Origin: Parafilimonas sp.
GTDB lineage: Bacteria; Bacteroidota; Bacteroidia; Chitinophagales; Chitinophagaceae
Length of the DNA: 7,240 nucleotides
Reading direction: 5' to 3'
Assembly (NCBI GenBank): GCA_023251275.1
Contig: JAHEZC010000125.1
Span: 1 to 7,240 of the forward strand
In this document: positions 1-5,737 of the stretch, in pieces
How positions within the stretch are numbered: the stretch's first letter is position 1
Layout: each line of letters begins with the position of its first letter
Position numbers and translations under genes: made by a program
Notes under the pieces: model-generated
The model's database searches: none
Told to the model about the DNA's origin: nothing
The model's input: only the letters and a program-made list of their open reading frames with translations

Positions 1-121
1 AAAGTATATTACCGCTTGCATCCCTCGCAACTGCCTGGTAATTGAAAGCCTGTGGCACCTGTGCCTGAAGTGAAAATATAAATGCAAAAAATGCAACTCC
101 GATAATTATAACTTTTTTCAT
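1..121 (-). CDS. Secreted protein with PQAFNYQAVARD N-terminus (5' fragment)
   Basis: Only the first 40 codons are in the window; the gene continues beyond position 1. It starts at the ATG at 121-119 and reads MKKVIIIGVAFFAFIFSLQA, a signal peptide with a KK n-region and a hydrophobic core. Signal peptidase I cleavage is likely after A20 (L-Q-A, then QVPQ). The mature start, PQAFNYQAVARDASGN, matches a signature I know from many large secreted or surface proteins of Bacteroidota, often with collagen-like, tail-fibre-like or sorting-domain C-termini. The rest of the protein is not visible, so no function can be assigned. The 66-bp gap to the macro-domain gene upstream has no clear promoter; TTCTTTTG on the minus strand is an imperfect match to the TAnnTTTG box. 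The call of a real, secreted coding start is firm and the product is open. Confidence 0.8.
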   Translation of the reverse strand, partial: MKKVIIIGVAFFAFIFSLQAQVPQAFNYQAVARDASGNIL

Positions 122-187
122 GATTATTTTTTTTCGAATATACAAAAGAAATTACTGCGTAAGGATTCCGATAATGAATTAAATGAG

Positions 188-703
188 CTAAAGTGAAGCG
201 CCCATCAAGCTTTTGTACAAAATATAATTTTCATCATCAAAGCAAACAAATATTACTTCTTCCGGTGATGATTCATTATTAAGAAAACTTTCAACTTCTT
301 TCAACGCAATTGCTGCTGCTTTCTCCTTTGGAAAATGATAAACACCTGTACTGATATTCGGAAATGCAATTATTTTAACGTTATTCTCAATAGCAAGCTT
401 CAAACAATTTTTGTAACACGATGCCAAAAGATTTTCTTCATTATTATTTCCGCCATACCAAACTGGCCCTACGGTATGTATTACAAATTTGCATGGTAAT
501 AAATAGCCTTTTGTAATTTTTGCCTCACCAGTGCTACATCCGTTTAATGATCTGCATTCAGCAAGGAGTCCGGGACCTGCAGCCCTGTGAATAGCCCCGT
601 CGACGCCTCCACCGCCAAGAAGACTTGAATTTGCCGCATTTACAATCGCATCAACATGAAGAGTTGTGATATCGGATTTTATTAATTTTATTCTGCTGTT
701 CAT
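188..703 (-). CDS. ymdB: Macro-domain protein, O-acetyl-ADP-ribose deacetylase (YmdB-like)
   Basis: A stand-alone macro domain of 171 aa, the usual size for bacterial YmdB proteins. The family binds ADP-ribose and hydrolyses O-acetyl-ADP-ribose; some members also remove mono-ADP-ribose from proteins or modulate RNase III. No signal peptide is present, so it should be cytosolic. Visible motifs: GDI-like strand SDIT at 10-13; [24 protein letters not shown] from I20 to G43, with N25 and D35 in the same register as the catalytic Asn and Asp of E. coli YmdB; HTVGPVW at 76-82; and the phosphate loop ISTGVYHFP at 117-125. That loop usually reads GVYGYP, so H123-F124 is a mild variant. The ATG at 703 has no Shine-Dalgarno. 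A -7-like box TACCTTTA (719-726, minus strand) lies 15 nt upstream and matches five of six consensus positions. It is divergent from the paralogue pair, with 93 bp between. Confidence 0.95.
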   Translation of the reverse strand: MNSRIKLIKSDITTLHVDAIVNAANSSLLGGGGVDGAIHRAAGPGLLAECRSLNGCSTGEAKITKGYLLPCKFVIHTVGPVWYGGNNNEENLLASCYKNCLKLAIENNVKIIAFPNISTGVYHFPKEKAAAIALKEVESFLNNESSPEEVIFVCFDDENYILYKSLMGASL

Positions 704-796
704 ATTTCAGTATTTACATAAAGGTAAAATTAAAATAAGTTAGGGATCCGGAATAATTTTTCACTCCAAAAAGCGTTCTAATATAAAAGCCATCCC

Positions 797-1693
797 ATGA
801 GAAAATATCTTCTTATTCCTGTATGCTTATTTTTAACGCTTATTAATATTCGTGTGTTCAGTGATACTATAAGTATGCAGGATGCCATTCAAAATAAACT
901 GATAGCGCTAACAGCAAAAAGTGCAGGAGGATTTACAGGCGAGTGCATACTATTTACTTTGCAAAACAAATCATCGCAGAACTTGTTGCTGCATCTTGAA
1001 GCAGGCAGGTTCATGCTGCCCTCTGACTCAACAAGACAAAGAATGATCATCACCAGAGAACAGTTCATTACGGTTAAACCGAATTCCACTGAAACAGCTA
1101 AATCGTATGCAATGTGTACACAGATGCATAAAAGCTCTCCTGCCCAGAAAACAACTTTCACAATGGGCAATATGGCTGACGGAATCCTTCTTAAACTTGT
1201 TGAAATTATCAGCAGGAATAACTTCCAGACAATGGCAGCACAATCTTCGGTGTGGGCAGTTTCGGACAATAATGATATTACAGATGTGTATTCCAATAAT
1301 CAACAGGAAATGATTACCCTCCGGCAGTTTGTCAAGAAATCAAGACCGGCCACAGCCAATAACGTTCAGGAATATACCGGATTCTTTAAAATAAAAAATG
1401 ATATCAGCGACAGTACTTATTTAAAATATTCAAGTGGAAAAATTGAAGGCGCTATTCAAATAGAACTTAAAGAAGATGCTCAACTTTACCTGACACTATA
1501 TTCTGAGAACGGAACCCTTACGAAAAGCTGTTTTCAGAATAAATTATACAAGAAAGGTACAAGTACAATCAAATATGAATTTGACTATTATACTGTGCCC
1601 AATGGAAACTACCATCTTAAACTTTACGATAGCAAAGGGACTGTATTAATTGACAAATTCATGACATTTAAATCGGCAGTGTATACATTTTAA
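797..1693 (+). CDS. Secreted protein, first of two tandem paralogues (possible thioester-type domain and T9SS-like C-terminus)
   Basis: A 298-aa protein of no family I can name with certainty, paralogous to the next gene. A signal peptide covers residues 1-22, with likely cleavage V-F-S before DTIS, so it is exported. Residues 23-200 form the main domain: C50 in TGEC; LEAGRF at 68-72 region with QRMIITREQF after it; C107 in YAMCTQMHKSSP; and AAQSSVWAVSDN at 147-158 with Q149 and W153. The AQ-x-x-W-x-x-(S/T)D motif recalls the TQxA/thioester domains of surface adhesins, where a Cys and this Gln form an internal thioester; that link is inference. From about 205 to 291 the sequence is beta-rich. 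LYSENGTLTKS and VPNGNYHLKLYDSKGTV, then KFMTFK, resemble a FlgD-like or type IX secretion (type A) C-terminal domain. Here six extra residues, SAVYTF, follow. The mature start and gene position match the neighbour 66 bp downstream, so the two are likely co-expressed. Confidence 0.85.
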   Translation: MRKYLLIPVCLFLTLINIRVFSDTISMQDAIQNKLIALTAKSAGGFTGECILFTLQNKSSQNLLLHLEAGRFMLPSDSTRQRMIITREQFITVKPNSTETAKSYAMCTQMHKSSPAQKTTFTMGNMADGILLKLVEIISRNNFQTMAAQSSVWAVSDNNDITDVYSNNQQEMITLRQFVKKSRPATANNVQEYTGFFKIKNDISDSTYLKYSSGKIEGAIQIELKEDAQLYLTLYSENGTLTKSCFQNKLYKKGTSTIKYEFDYYTVPNGNYHLKLYDSKGTVLIDKFMTFKSAVYTF

Positions 1694-1759
1694 TAAATGA
1701 CTGTTTGCCTTGATCAGAAATGATAATTATTATAAAAATCGTTTTATAAAAAACACTTT

Positions 1760-2656
1760 ATGAAAAAATTAGTTGTCCTTGCCATCCCCTTTTTTATATA
1801 TTCAGCAATTGTTTACGGCGATACCATTACCCTTAGCCAGGCAGTGAAGTTGAAAATGATCAGCATTTCAATAAGTGGTGCACCCGCAAATGAAAACAGT
1901 GAATCATATACACCTTCATACACCGGACAGTGTATTCAGATGAAGGTTGAAAACCTGACGGATAAAGATATAAAGGTGTTTCTGGAAGCAGGACGATTCC
2001 TCAATCCGGATGACACCACCATTCAACGGATGATCGTTACAAAGGACCAGATGATTGCAATTCAGAAGAAGCAGACTAAAATATCAAAAGCCTGTGCAAT
2101 GTGTTCGCAGTTATTGAACCATGCACCCGGACCTGCAACACCTTTCAGCCTGGGTAAAAAAGCTGAAGGTAAACTCCTGGAACTTGCACAACTTATCAGT
2201 AAAAATAATTTCCAGTCGAATGCTGCACAAAGCGCAATATGGGCTATAACTGACAATGATGACATTTATAATATTTGTTCCGACAATAAAGAAGAATCAA
2301 AAATACTGCGGACTTTTGTGAAAGAAGCCAAAGGACTTACGGATGTTGATGTTGCAGGCAATGCACCATTCAAACTGGACATTAATGCCGATGGTACATT
2401 TGTAAAATACAGTGCAGGTAAGATTACAGGTTCATTCGAGTTTGAACTAACGAAAGATACCAAGATGAGCATGGTGCTGGTCAATGAAAAGGGTGAACAG
2501 ATATGGAAATGGTCAAAGGATTATACCTTTATGGCAGGCACCAATACTATTAGTTATGAATTCGGTTACAACCATATTCCCGTAGGAAATTACCACCTGA
2601 AATTAACCGATGACATGGGAAACGTGTTTATTAATAAAATCCTGACCTTTAAATAA
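1760..2656 (+). CDS. Secreted protein, second of two tandem paralogues (possible thioester-type domain and T9SS-like C-terminus)
   Basis: Also 298 aa and plainly homologous to the preceding gene. The signal peptide covers residues 1-20, cleaved V-Y-G before DTIT. Relative to the paralogue it has about eight extra residues near the mature N-terminus (around 40-54), then aligns without gaps through FVK at 186-188. Conserved landmarks: C58, LEAGRF at 75-80, QRMIVTKDQMI, C115 in AMCSQ, AAQSAIWAITDN at 155-166 (Q157, W161). The C58-C115 and C115-Q157 distances, 57 and 42, equal those of the paralogue exactly. It has two further cysteines, C112 and C173, that the paralogue lacks. The C-terminal module ends HIPVGNYHLKLTDDMGN, then ILTFK, closer to a canonical type IX sorting domain end than the first copy. 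The 66-bp gap has no convincing terminator, so transcription with the first gene is plausible. It converges with the small minus-strand gene 42 bp away. Function is unknown. Confidence 0.87.
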   Translation: MKKLVVLAIPFFIYSAIVYGDTITLSQAVKLKMISISISGAPANENSESYTPSYTGQCIQMKVENLTDKDIKVFLEAGRFLNPDDTTIQRMIVTKDQMIAIQKKQTKISKACAMCSQLLNHAPGPATPFSLGKKAEGKLLELAQLISKNNFQSNAAQSAIWAITDNDDIYNICSDNKEESKILRTFVKEAKGLTDVDVAGNAPFKLDINADGTFVKYSAGKITGSFEFELTKDTKMSMVLVNEKGEQIWKWSKDYTFMAGTNTISYEFGYNHIPVGNYHLKLTDDMGNVFINKILTFK

Positions 2657-2698
2657 AAAAATAAAAATCAGAGGGAAACCCGCTACAATTGACAAATA

Positions 2699-2968
2699 TT
2701 ACACCTGCTGATGCACAGGGTCACCCTCCTGCTTTGGATTTAAGTATTTCAGCTTTACAACTTTTGTTTTCTCCCTGAATACAGGCGGTACTGCCATCTT
2801 TGCGCCCTCGTGACTATCGGCTTCAATTATTGCATAAGCGTTGTGATCGTTATCATAGCAACCCCACTCGAAATGAGTTAAATAACCTGCATGATATTCC
2901 CTGAAATGCTTTATTGCCATATTGCAATCTTCTGCCGTATGACTTGATATTACGATGTAGCGATCCAT
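2699..2968 (-). CDS. Small hypothetical protein, probable ferredoxin-like alpha/beta fold
   Basis: An 89-aa cytosolic protein with no signal peptide or membrane segment. I do not recognise a named family with confidence. The pattern is strand MDRYIVISSH, helix TAEDCNMAIKHFREYH (11-26), strand HFEWGCYDNDHNAYAIIEA (32-50), helix SHEGAKMAV (52-60), and strand TKVVKLKYL (68-76). That order fits a dimeric alpha-beta barrel or small ferredoxin-like fold, as in muconolactone-isomerase-like and DUF3303-type proteins; this is inference from layout. Polar residues that could line a pocket are C15, H21, H26, H32, W35, C37 and H42. The start at 2968 is supported by a well-formed Bacteroidota promoter ending 26 nt upstream. 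Real coding is likely because the protein has balanced composition and a promoter of its own, and it ends 42 bp short of the convergent paralogue gene. Confidence 0.8.
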   Translation of the reverse strand: MDRYIVISSHTAEDCNMAIKHFREYHAGYLTHFEWGCYDNDHNAYAIIEADSHEGAKMAVPPVFREKTKVVKLKYLNPKQEGDPVHQQV

Positions 2969-2993
2969 GATTTCACATATTTAAATTGCTATA

Positions 2994-3025
2994 CAAAATT
3001 ACTACAATTCAAAGCGGTATATCAA
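2994..3025 (-). promoter_or_regulatory. Bacteroidota-type promoter for the 89-aa gene
   Basis: On the minus strand the sequence TAATTTTG (3001-2994) matches the -7 consensus TAnnTTTG at every defined position. A TTG (3025-3023) lies 21 nt upstream, where the -33 element is expected. Transcription would begin roughly 10 nt before or around 2987, leaving a leader of about 20 nt before the ATG at 2968. This is the best promoter match in the window. Confidence 0.55.
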
Positions 3026-3172
3026 GTTATGATGGCTTATAATTTGTAAATTCCCGCATCTTTAGTGTAACCAAAACATCACTTTCATATCGTTTTCTTC
3101 ACTTATTATATACAATGCGTATCAAGAGCTGAGATTTATAATTCTATCATATTAGCCGCTATAACTCAAAGA

Positions 3173-3238
3173 CACAAAGTTTCACATAGAAAGATATAAA
3201 TATTAATAAAAATATCTTAGTGTTTTAGAGCCTTTGTG
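3173..3238. repeat. Imperfect inverted repeat with CACAAAG ends
   Basis: The outer arms are CACAAAG (3173-3179) and CTTTGTG (3232-3238); the inner arms are AAGATAT (3191-3197) and ATATCTT (3212-3218), around a 14-nt A+T loop. The spacers between outer and inner arms are similar but have two unequal bases and several mismatches. The words 'cacaaag' and 'cctttgtgg' recur in noncoding DNA of many Bacteroidota genomes as I recall it, so this may be a decayed copy of a dispersed palindromic element. It codes for nothing I can see. A related word, ACTTTGAGAACCTTTGCGG, occurs near 5900-5918. Confidence 0.5.
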
Positions 3239-3307
3239 GCAAAAATATTTTTAATCCATAAATCATATATAATATTATATCCCAAAAATAAACCTTCATT
3301 CCAACAT

Positions 3308-3345
3308 AAAAAAAGGAAAGATGCTATATCATCTTCCCCTTTTTT
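3308..3345 (-). terminator. Intrinsic terminator of the 316-aa gene
   Basis: A 16-bp stem with a 6-nt loop (arms 3308-3323 and 3330-3345, loop 3324-3329) begins about 20 nt beyond the stop codon of the minus-strand gene. In the minus-strand RNA the 3' arm ends in a run of seven U. Two pairs (3317/3336 and 3314/3339) are G-U wobbles in minus-strand RNA but A/C mismatches in plus-strand RNA. This shows which strand the hairpin serves. Confidence 0.8.
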
Positions 3346-3364
3346 AAACATTTATTCAGTAATA

Positions 3365-4315
3365 TTATTCCAGATTCAGTTCCCAGCCTGCAACTATGTT
3401 GGCATCGGGGTTCGACAGTATTAAATACGTATTCTTCAAATCGCCCAGTTCGCTGGCTGTTATTCCCTGTTTTGTACGGGGAGCAACTTTTATAAAGATT
3501 GCACCTGCCACTGCATCTTTTTTATCGGCAAGGTAAAGCAACAGCGCCGTATCGCTGTCGTTTGATAGTGTCATAGTATCTTCGGCGGCAAAGGTATGTT
3601 TGAATATACTGTAAATGCAGCCGGGCTTCAGATGACCGGTAAAACTGACCTGTGCACCCTTACGGATGGTTTTCAGATCGAAAAAGGCCGAAATCTTTTC
3701 GGGAACGGCGCTGAAATGACTCATCATCAGGCCAAGGTTAGAGTACTGGGCCACGCACATGCTTATACGTGAAGTTTCTACGGCATCACTTTGAATACCA
3801 GTATTTGTTTTACTGCTTTTCTGCGACGCATTAGCCGCTTCAAGCTGGGTATAAAAAGCATCGACCGAAGTTTTAACACTTGCCAAAGCCGCAATGCCGG
3901 TAAGGTTCAGGCTAAAACTTTTTACTGCAGCTATGCGCTCGTCCTGTTTTCCCCTCTGAAAAGGAACCCGGTGATGAGGCAGCAATGCTTTGTATTGAGG
4001 AGTTTTTTTATTAAAAACAGCCTGAACATTTATATCCCAATTGTCAATTTTAGTGCTTGAAAGCAATTGCAGCAACTGTTCAAGATTCAGCGTTTGCCCG
4101 CTCCGGGCGCCGCCTTTTGCAAGCCAATTGGTATAACACGAAATAAAAGTAGTATGTACAGGATGGTAGGAAGTATAAAGCGGGCCGAAAAAAGGATCGG
4201 TCTGCATGGCTGCTAACGCACTATCGTGAACAGTGGAAATTTTCACAGCATGAATATAGCTGTCGCGGGTGGCTTTTTCAAAAGGATTTACAATAAAATT
4301 CCATGACTTTTCCAT
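3365..4315 (-). CDS. Hypothetical protein, 316 aa, helical N-terminal part and beta-rich C-terminal domain
   Basis: I do not recognise this protein. It has no signal peptide and no membrane segment, so it is probably cytosolic. Residues 1-205 look mainly helical: an opening segment MEKSWNFIVNPFEKATRDSY, a region rich in H and aromatics (46-64), FNKKTPQYKALLPHHRVPFQRGKQDERI at 101-128 read in pieces as a basic stretch, then a long helix 129-165 followed by a Ser/Thr/Asn linker (162-178). Residues 211-316 look beta-rich: FFDLKTIRKGAQVSF, GHLKPGCIY, LSNDSDTALLLYLADK, IKVAPRTKQGI and the end NPDANIVAGWELNLE, suggesting a compact beta-sandwich. The start at 4315 sits just behind a 15-nt leader shared with the barrel gene, and the stop is followed by a strong terminator. 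It therefore looks like a complete, single-gene transcript. The long upstream gap separates it from the barrel gene. Confidence 0.8.
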   Translation of the reverse strand: MEKSWNFIVNPFEKATRDSYIHAVKISTVHDSALAAMQTDPFFGPLYTSYHPVHTTFISCYTNWLAKGGARSGQTLNLEQLLQLLSSTKIDNWDINVQAVFNKKTPQYKALLPHHRVPFQRGKQDERIAAVKSFSLNLTGIAALASVKTSVDAFYTQLEAANASQKSSKTNTGIQSDAVETSRISMCVAQYSNLGLMMSHFSAVPEKISAFFDLKTIRKGAQVSFTGHLKPGCIYSIFKHTFAAEDTMTLSNDSDTALLLYLADKKDAVAGAIFIKVAPRTKQGITASELGDLKNTYLILSNPDANIVAGWELNLE

Positions 4316-4319
4316 AAGA

Positions 4320-4334
4320 TTCAGATTTTAAGTT
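4320..4334 (-). promoter_or_regulatory. Shared 15-nt leader element, copy A
   Basis: The minus strand reads AACTTAAAATCTGAA, ending 4 nt before the ATG of the 316-aa gene. The same 15 bases lie 3 nt before the ATG of the barrel gene (5686-5700), while sequence on both sides differs. The position fits a translation-initiation or initial-transcribed element. It is A-rich, as Bacteroidota leaders often are, and has no Shine-Dalgarno. Confidence 0.5.
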
Positions 4335-4557
4335 CAAATTTCGTGGTAATTAGTTATATATATAACAGGATATTTCTACATTTAGTATACCTTTTATATA
4401 TAATTTCGGATAAGTGAACCGAAAAATCAAAAAAAATATTTATCCGGCCGGAACGATTAAACAAATGTTCAAAAAAAACTGTTATTCCCGTCCATTATAT
4501 GCCATATGATAAATGGAAGAAACAATTTTTGCCGGCAACGCGATGCGAAAGGATAAA
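4335..4557. other. Gene-free stretch with three short palindromes
   Basis: There is no supportable gene between the 316-aa gene start and the tandem array. It holds the perfect 14-nt palindrome GTTATATATATAAC (4353-4366); the inverted pair TTTCGG/CCGAAA (4404-4409 and 4419-4424, 9-nt spacer); and the perfect palindrome TCCGGCCGGA (4443-4452), whose G+C content stands out from its surroundings. All lie 38-137 bp upstream of the minus-strand start and could be operator sites. A weak -7-like AATTTTTG (4524-4531, plus strand) and AAAGGA (4548-4553) precede the array. Confidence 0.4.
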
Positions 4558-4803
4558 ATGAAACAGCTTTTCTCAATCTCGCCAGGAGAGATGATGAAAT
4601 GAAACAGCTTTTCTCAATCTCGCCAGGAGAGATGATGAAATGAAACAGCTTTTCTCAATCTCGCCAGGAGAGATGATGGAATGAAACAGCTTTTCTCAAG
4701 CTCGCAAGGAGAGATGATGGAATGAAACAGCTTTTCTCAATCTCGCCAGGAGAGATGATGGAATGAAACAGCTTTTCTCAATCTCGCCAAGAGAGAGGGT
4801 GAA
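4558..4803. repeat. Tandem repeat array, six copies of 41 bp
   Basis: Units begin at 4558, 4599, 4640, 4681, 4722 and 4763, each starting ATGAAACAGC and all exactly 41 bp with no indels. Copies 1 and 2 are identical. Copies 3 and 5 are identical and differ from copy 1 at one base (A to G near the end). Copy 4 adds two changes within its middle. Copy 6 diverges at its 3' end (AGAGAGAGGGTGAA). Each standard unit contains a small inverted repeat, ATCTC and GAGAT with a 7-nt loop, and an AGGAG word. The array sits between the 3' end of the barrel gene and the 5' region of the 316-aa gene, both on the minus strand. Confidence 0.97.
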
Positions 4804-4813
4804 ATGCAGTTGA
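4558..4813 (+). other. Chain of six overlapping mini-ORFs within the array
   Basis: Read on the plus strand, every unit is an open frame from ATG to TGA: 4558-4602, 4599-4643, 4640-4684, 4681-4725, 4722-4766 and 4763-4813. The first five are 45 nt (14 residues) and overlap the next by ATGA, so the stop of one lies on the start of the next. Peptides are MKQLFSISPGEMMK (twice), MKQLFSISPGEMME (copies 3 and 5), MKQLFSSSQGEMME (copy 4) and MKQLFSISPRERVKCS (copy 6). AAAGGA precedes the first start by 4 nt, and an AGGAG lies 10 nt before each later start (5 nt before an internal ATG). Against translation: every difference between copies alters the peptide, and no strong plus-strand promoter is visible. 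Treat this as a hypothesis and not as annotated genes. Confidence 0.3.
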
Positions 4814-4920
4814 TTTGGTTAATCTCAACATGCGCGTCAATAAAATACGAATACTTGTATTCATAGCGCTTTGCGAAACGTAAACGGAAAATTGCTGACG
4901 ATGTAATGAATTGCTCAGCC
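4814..4920. other. Gene-free stretch downstream of the barrel gene with one inverted repeat
   Basis: No gene. GAATAC/GTATTC (4849-4854 and 4857-4862, spacer TT) is a short hairpin that on the minus strand is followed by GTATTTTATT. It lies about 60 nt beyond the barrel stop and might be a weak terminator, but the two-base loop and broken T-run make this doubtful. Confidence 0.25.
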
Positions 4921-5682
4921 TTATATATGAATGCAATACCCCAGGGCTATGAGTAAATTCCCGTTATGGCTTTTACCGTCGGAGGCATTTTTCTGAACAT
5001 AAGTCAGTCCATAGGCCCCCCGTATATCGAGAAATACTTCACCGAAACTACCGCCATACGATGCTCCAAAGCCGCCGGTAAGGCCAAAATTTACAGGTTT
5101 TATGCTTTTTGTAGTAGTTACACTGCTTTCAAACGATTGCTTCTCGGGGACTATGGGTATAGTTCCTTCTTTATCGGCAAATACAACACTTTCCCCACTG
5201 GTTTCCTGTTTGGCATTGAGCAATAATCCAATCATAGGGCCAAAATCGGCGTAACACTTTAATGGTTTGCCAGCCGGCACAGAAAACTTCAACATGAGAG
5301 GCACTTCAAAATAGTTCAGAATGGATTCGTTTTTAAAATCAGCATAAAAATAGGATCCTGCTGGTACCATAGGGTTAAATGCAGTTGCATCAATTGCCTG
5401 CATACCCTTGCGTCTGCCGCCTTCGCTGGAATACAATGCATCGGCCCTGATGGATAAATTTGGCATGAATGAATAGGAAGCGGTAACTCCGAATGCTTCT
5501 CCTAACCGCGAAGTATAATCGCTGGTCATCTCATTGCTGCTGCCATCGCTAAGCCGGGGAATATTCAATCCACCCAAAACCCCCAACATAAACCTGGATG
5601 CGCTTTTTGCCCCCTGGGACTGAGCAAATATTGTGGCGGTGATACACACAAAAATAAATGCGAGTAACATTGATTTTTTCAT
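4921..5682 (-). CDS. Outer-membrane beta-barrel protein (PorT-like family)
   Basis: A 253-aa secreted protein of the common Bacteroidota outer-membrane beta-barrel type (Pfam PF13568-like, porT-related). A signal peptide spans residues 1-20, with cleavage at I-F-A before QSQG. The mature protein opens with a glycine-rich first strand, FMLGVLGGLNIPRLS (31-45). Family hallmarks follow: EAFGVTASYSFMPNLSIRADALYSSEG in the 62-88 region as alternating strands; NYFEVPLMLKF (123-133), the classical 'YLEIPLLLK' motif; YADFGPMIGLLLNAK (144-158); and NFGLTGGFGASYG, VFLDIRGAYGL and LLIALGYCIHI as the last strands. A long polar loop (159-196) is probably extracellular. The last residue is Ile and not the usual Phe. 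Members of this family are often of unknown role, and nothing here assigns a ligand. It has the shared 15-nt leader just before the ATG. No partner gene is adjacent, so it is probably monocistronic. Confidence 0.88.
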   Translation of the reverse strand: MKKSMLLAFIFVCITATIFAQSQGAKSASRFMLGVLGGLNIPRLSDGSSNEMTSDYTSRLGEAFGVTASYSFMPNLSIRADALYSSEGGRRKGMQAIDATAFNPMVPAGSYFYADFKNESILNYFEVPLMLKFSVPAGKPLKCYADFGPMIGLLLNAKQETSGESVVFADKEGTIPIVPEKQSFESSVTTTKSIKPVNFGLTGGFGASYGGSFGEVFLDIRGAYGLTYVQKNASDGKSHNGNLLIALGYCIHI

Positions 5683-5685
5683 GAC

Positions 5686-5700
5686 TTCAGATTTTAAGTT
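5686..5700 (-). promoter_or_regulatory. Shared 15-nt leader element, copy B
   Basis: AACTTAAAATCTGAA on the minus strand, 3 nt before the barrel start codon, is identical to copy A at 4320-4334. The match stops abruptly on both sides, which argues against a recent duplication of the whole region and for a conserved short element. Confidence 0.5.
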
Positions 5701-5737
5701 GAATAATCATATTATTTTCTGACTATTGCTTTTTTAC

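Noticed and set aside
889..1313. Open frames overlapping the first paralogue on both strands
   Set aside because: They are shadows of a gene supported by a paralogue and a signal peptide; none has a recognisable domain or leader.
1731..1748. TATAAAA/TTTTATA hairpin between the two paralogues as a terminator
   Set aside because: All pairs are A-T, there is no T-run after it, and the stem would be very unstable. It is more likely chance in A+T-rich sequence just before the second start.
3236..3424. Plus-strand open frame of 62 codons
   Set aside because: It runs through the minus-strand terminator and into the antisense of the 316-aa gene, and its low-complexity composition looks noncoding.
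4558..4803. CRISPR array
   Set aside because: The 41-bp units abut directly with no unique spacers, so this is a simple tandem repeat.
4558..4803. One long repeat protein encoded by the array
   Set aside because: The period of 41 is not a multiple of three, and each unit has TGA in all three plus-strand frames; minus-strand frames meet a TGA every 123 nt.
4849..4862. Confident terminator for the barrel gene
   Set aside because: A 6-bp stem with a two-base loop and an interrupted T-run; kept only as a low-confidence note.
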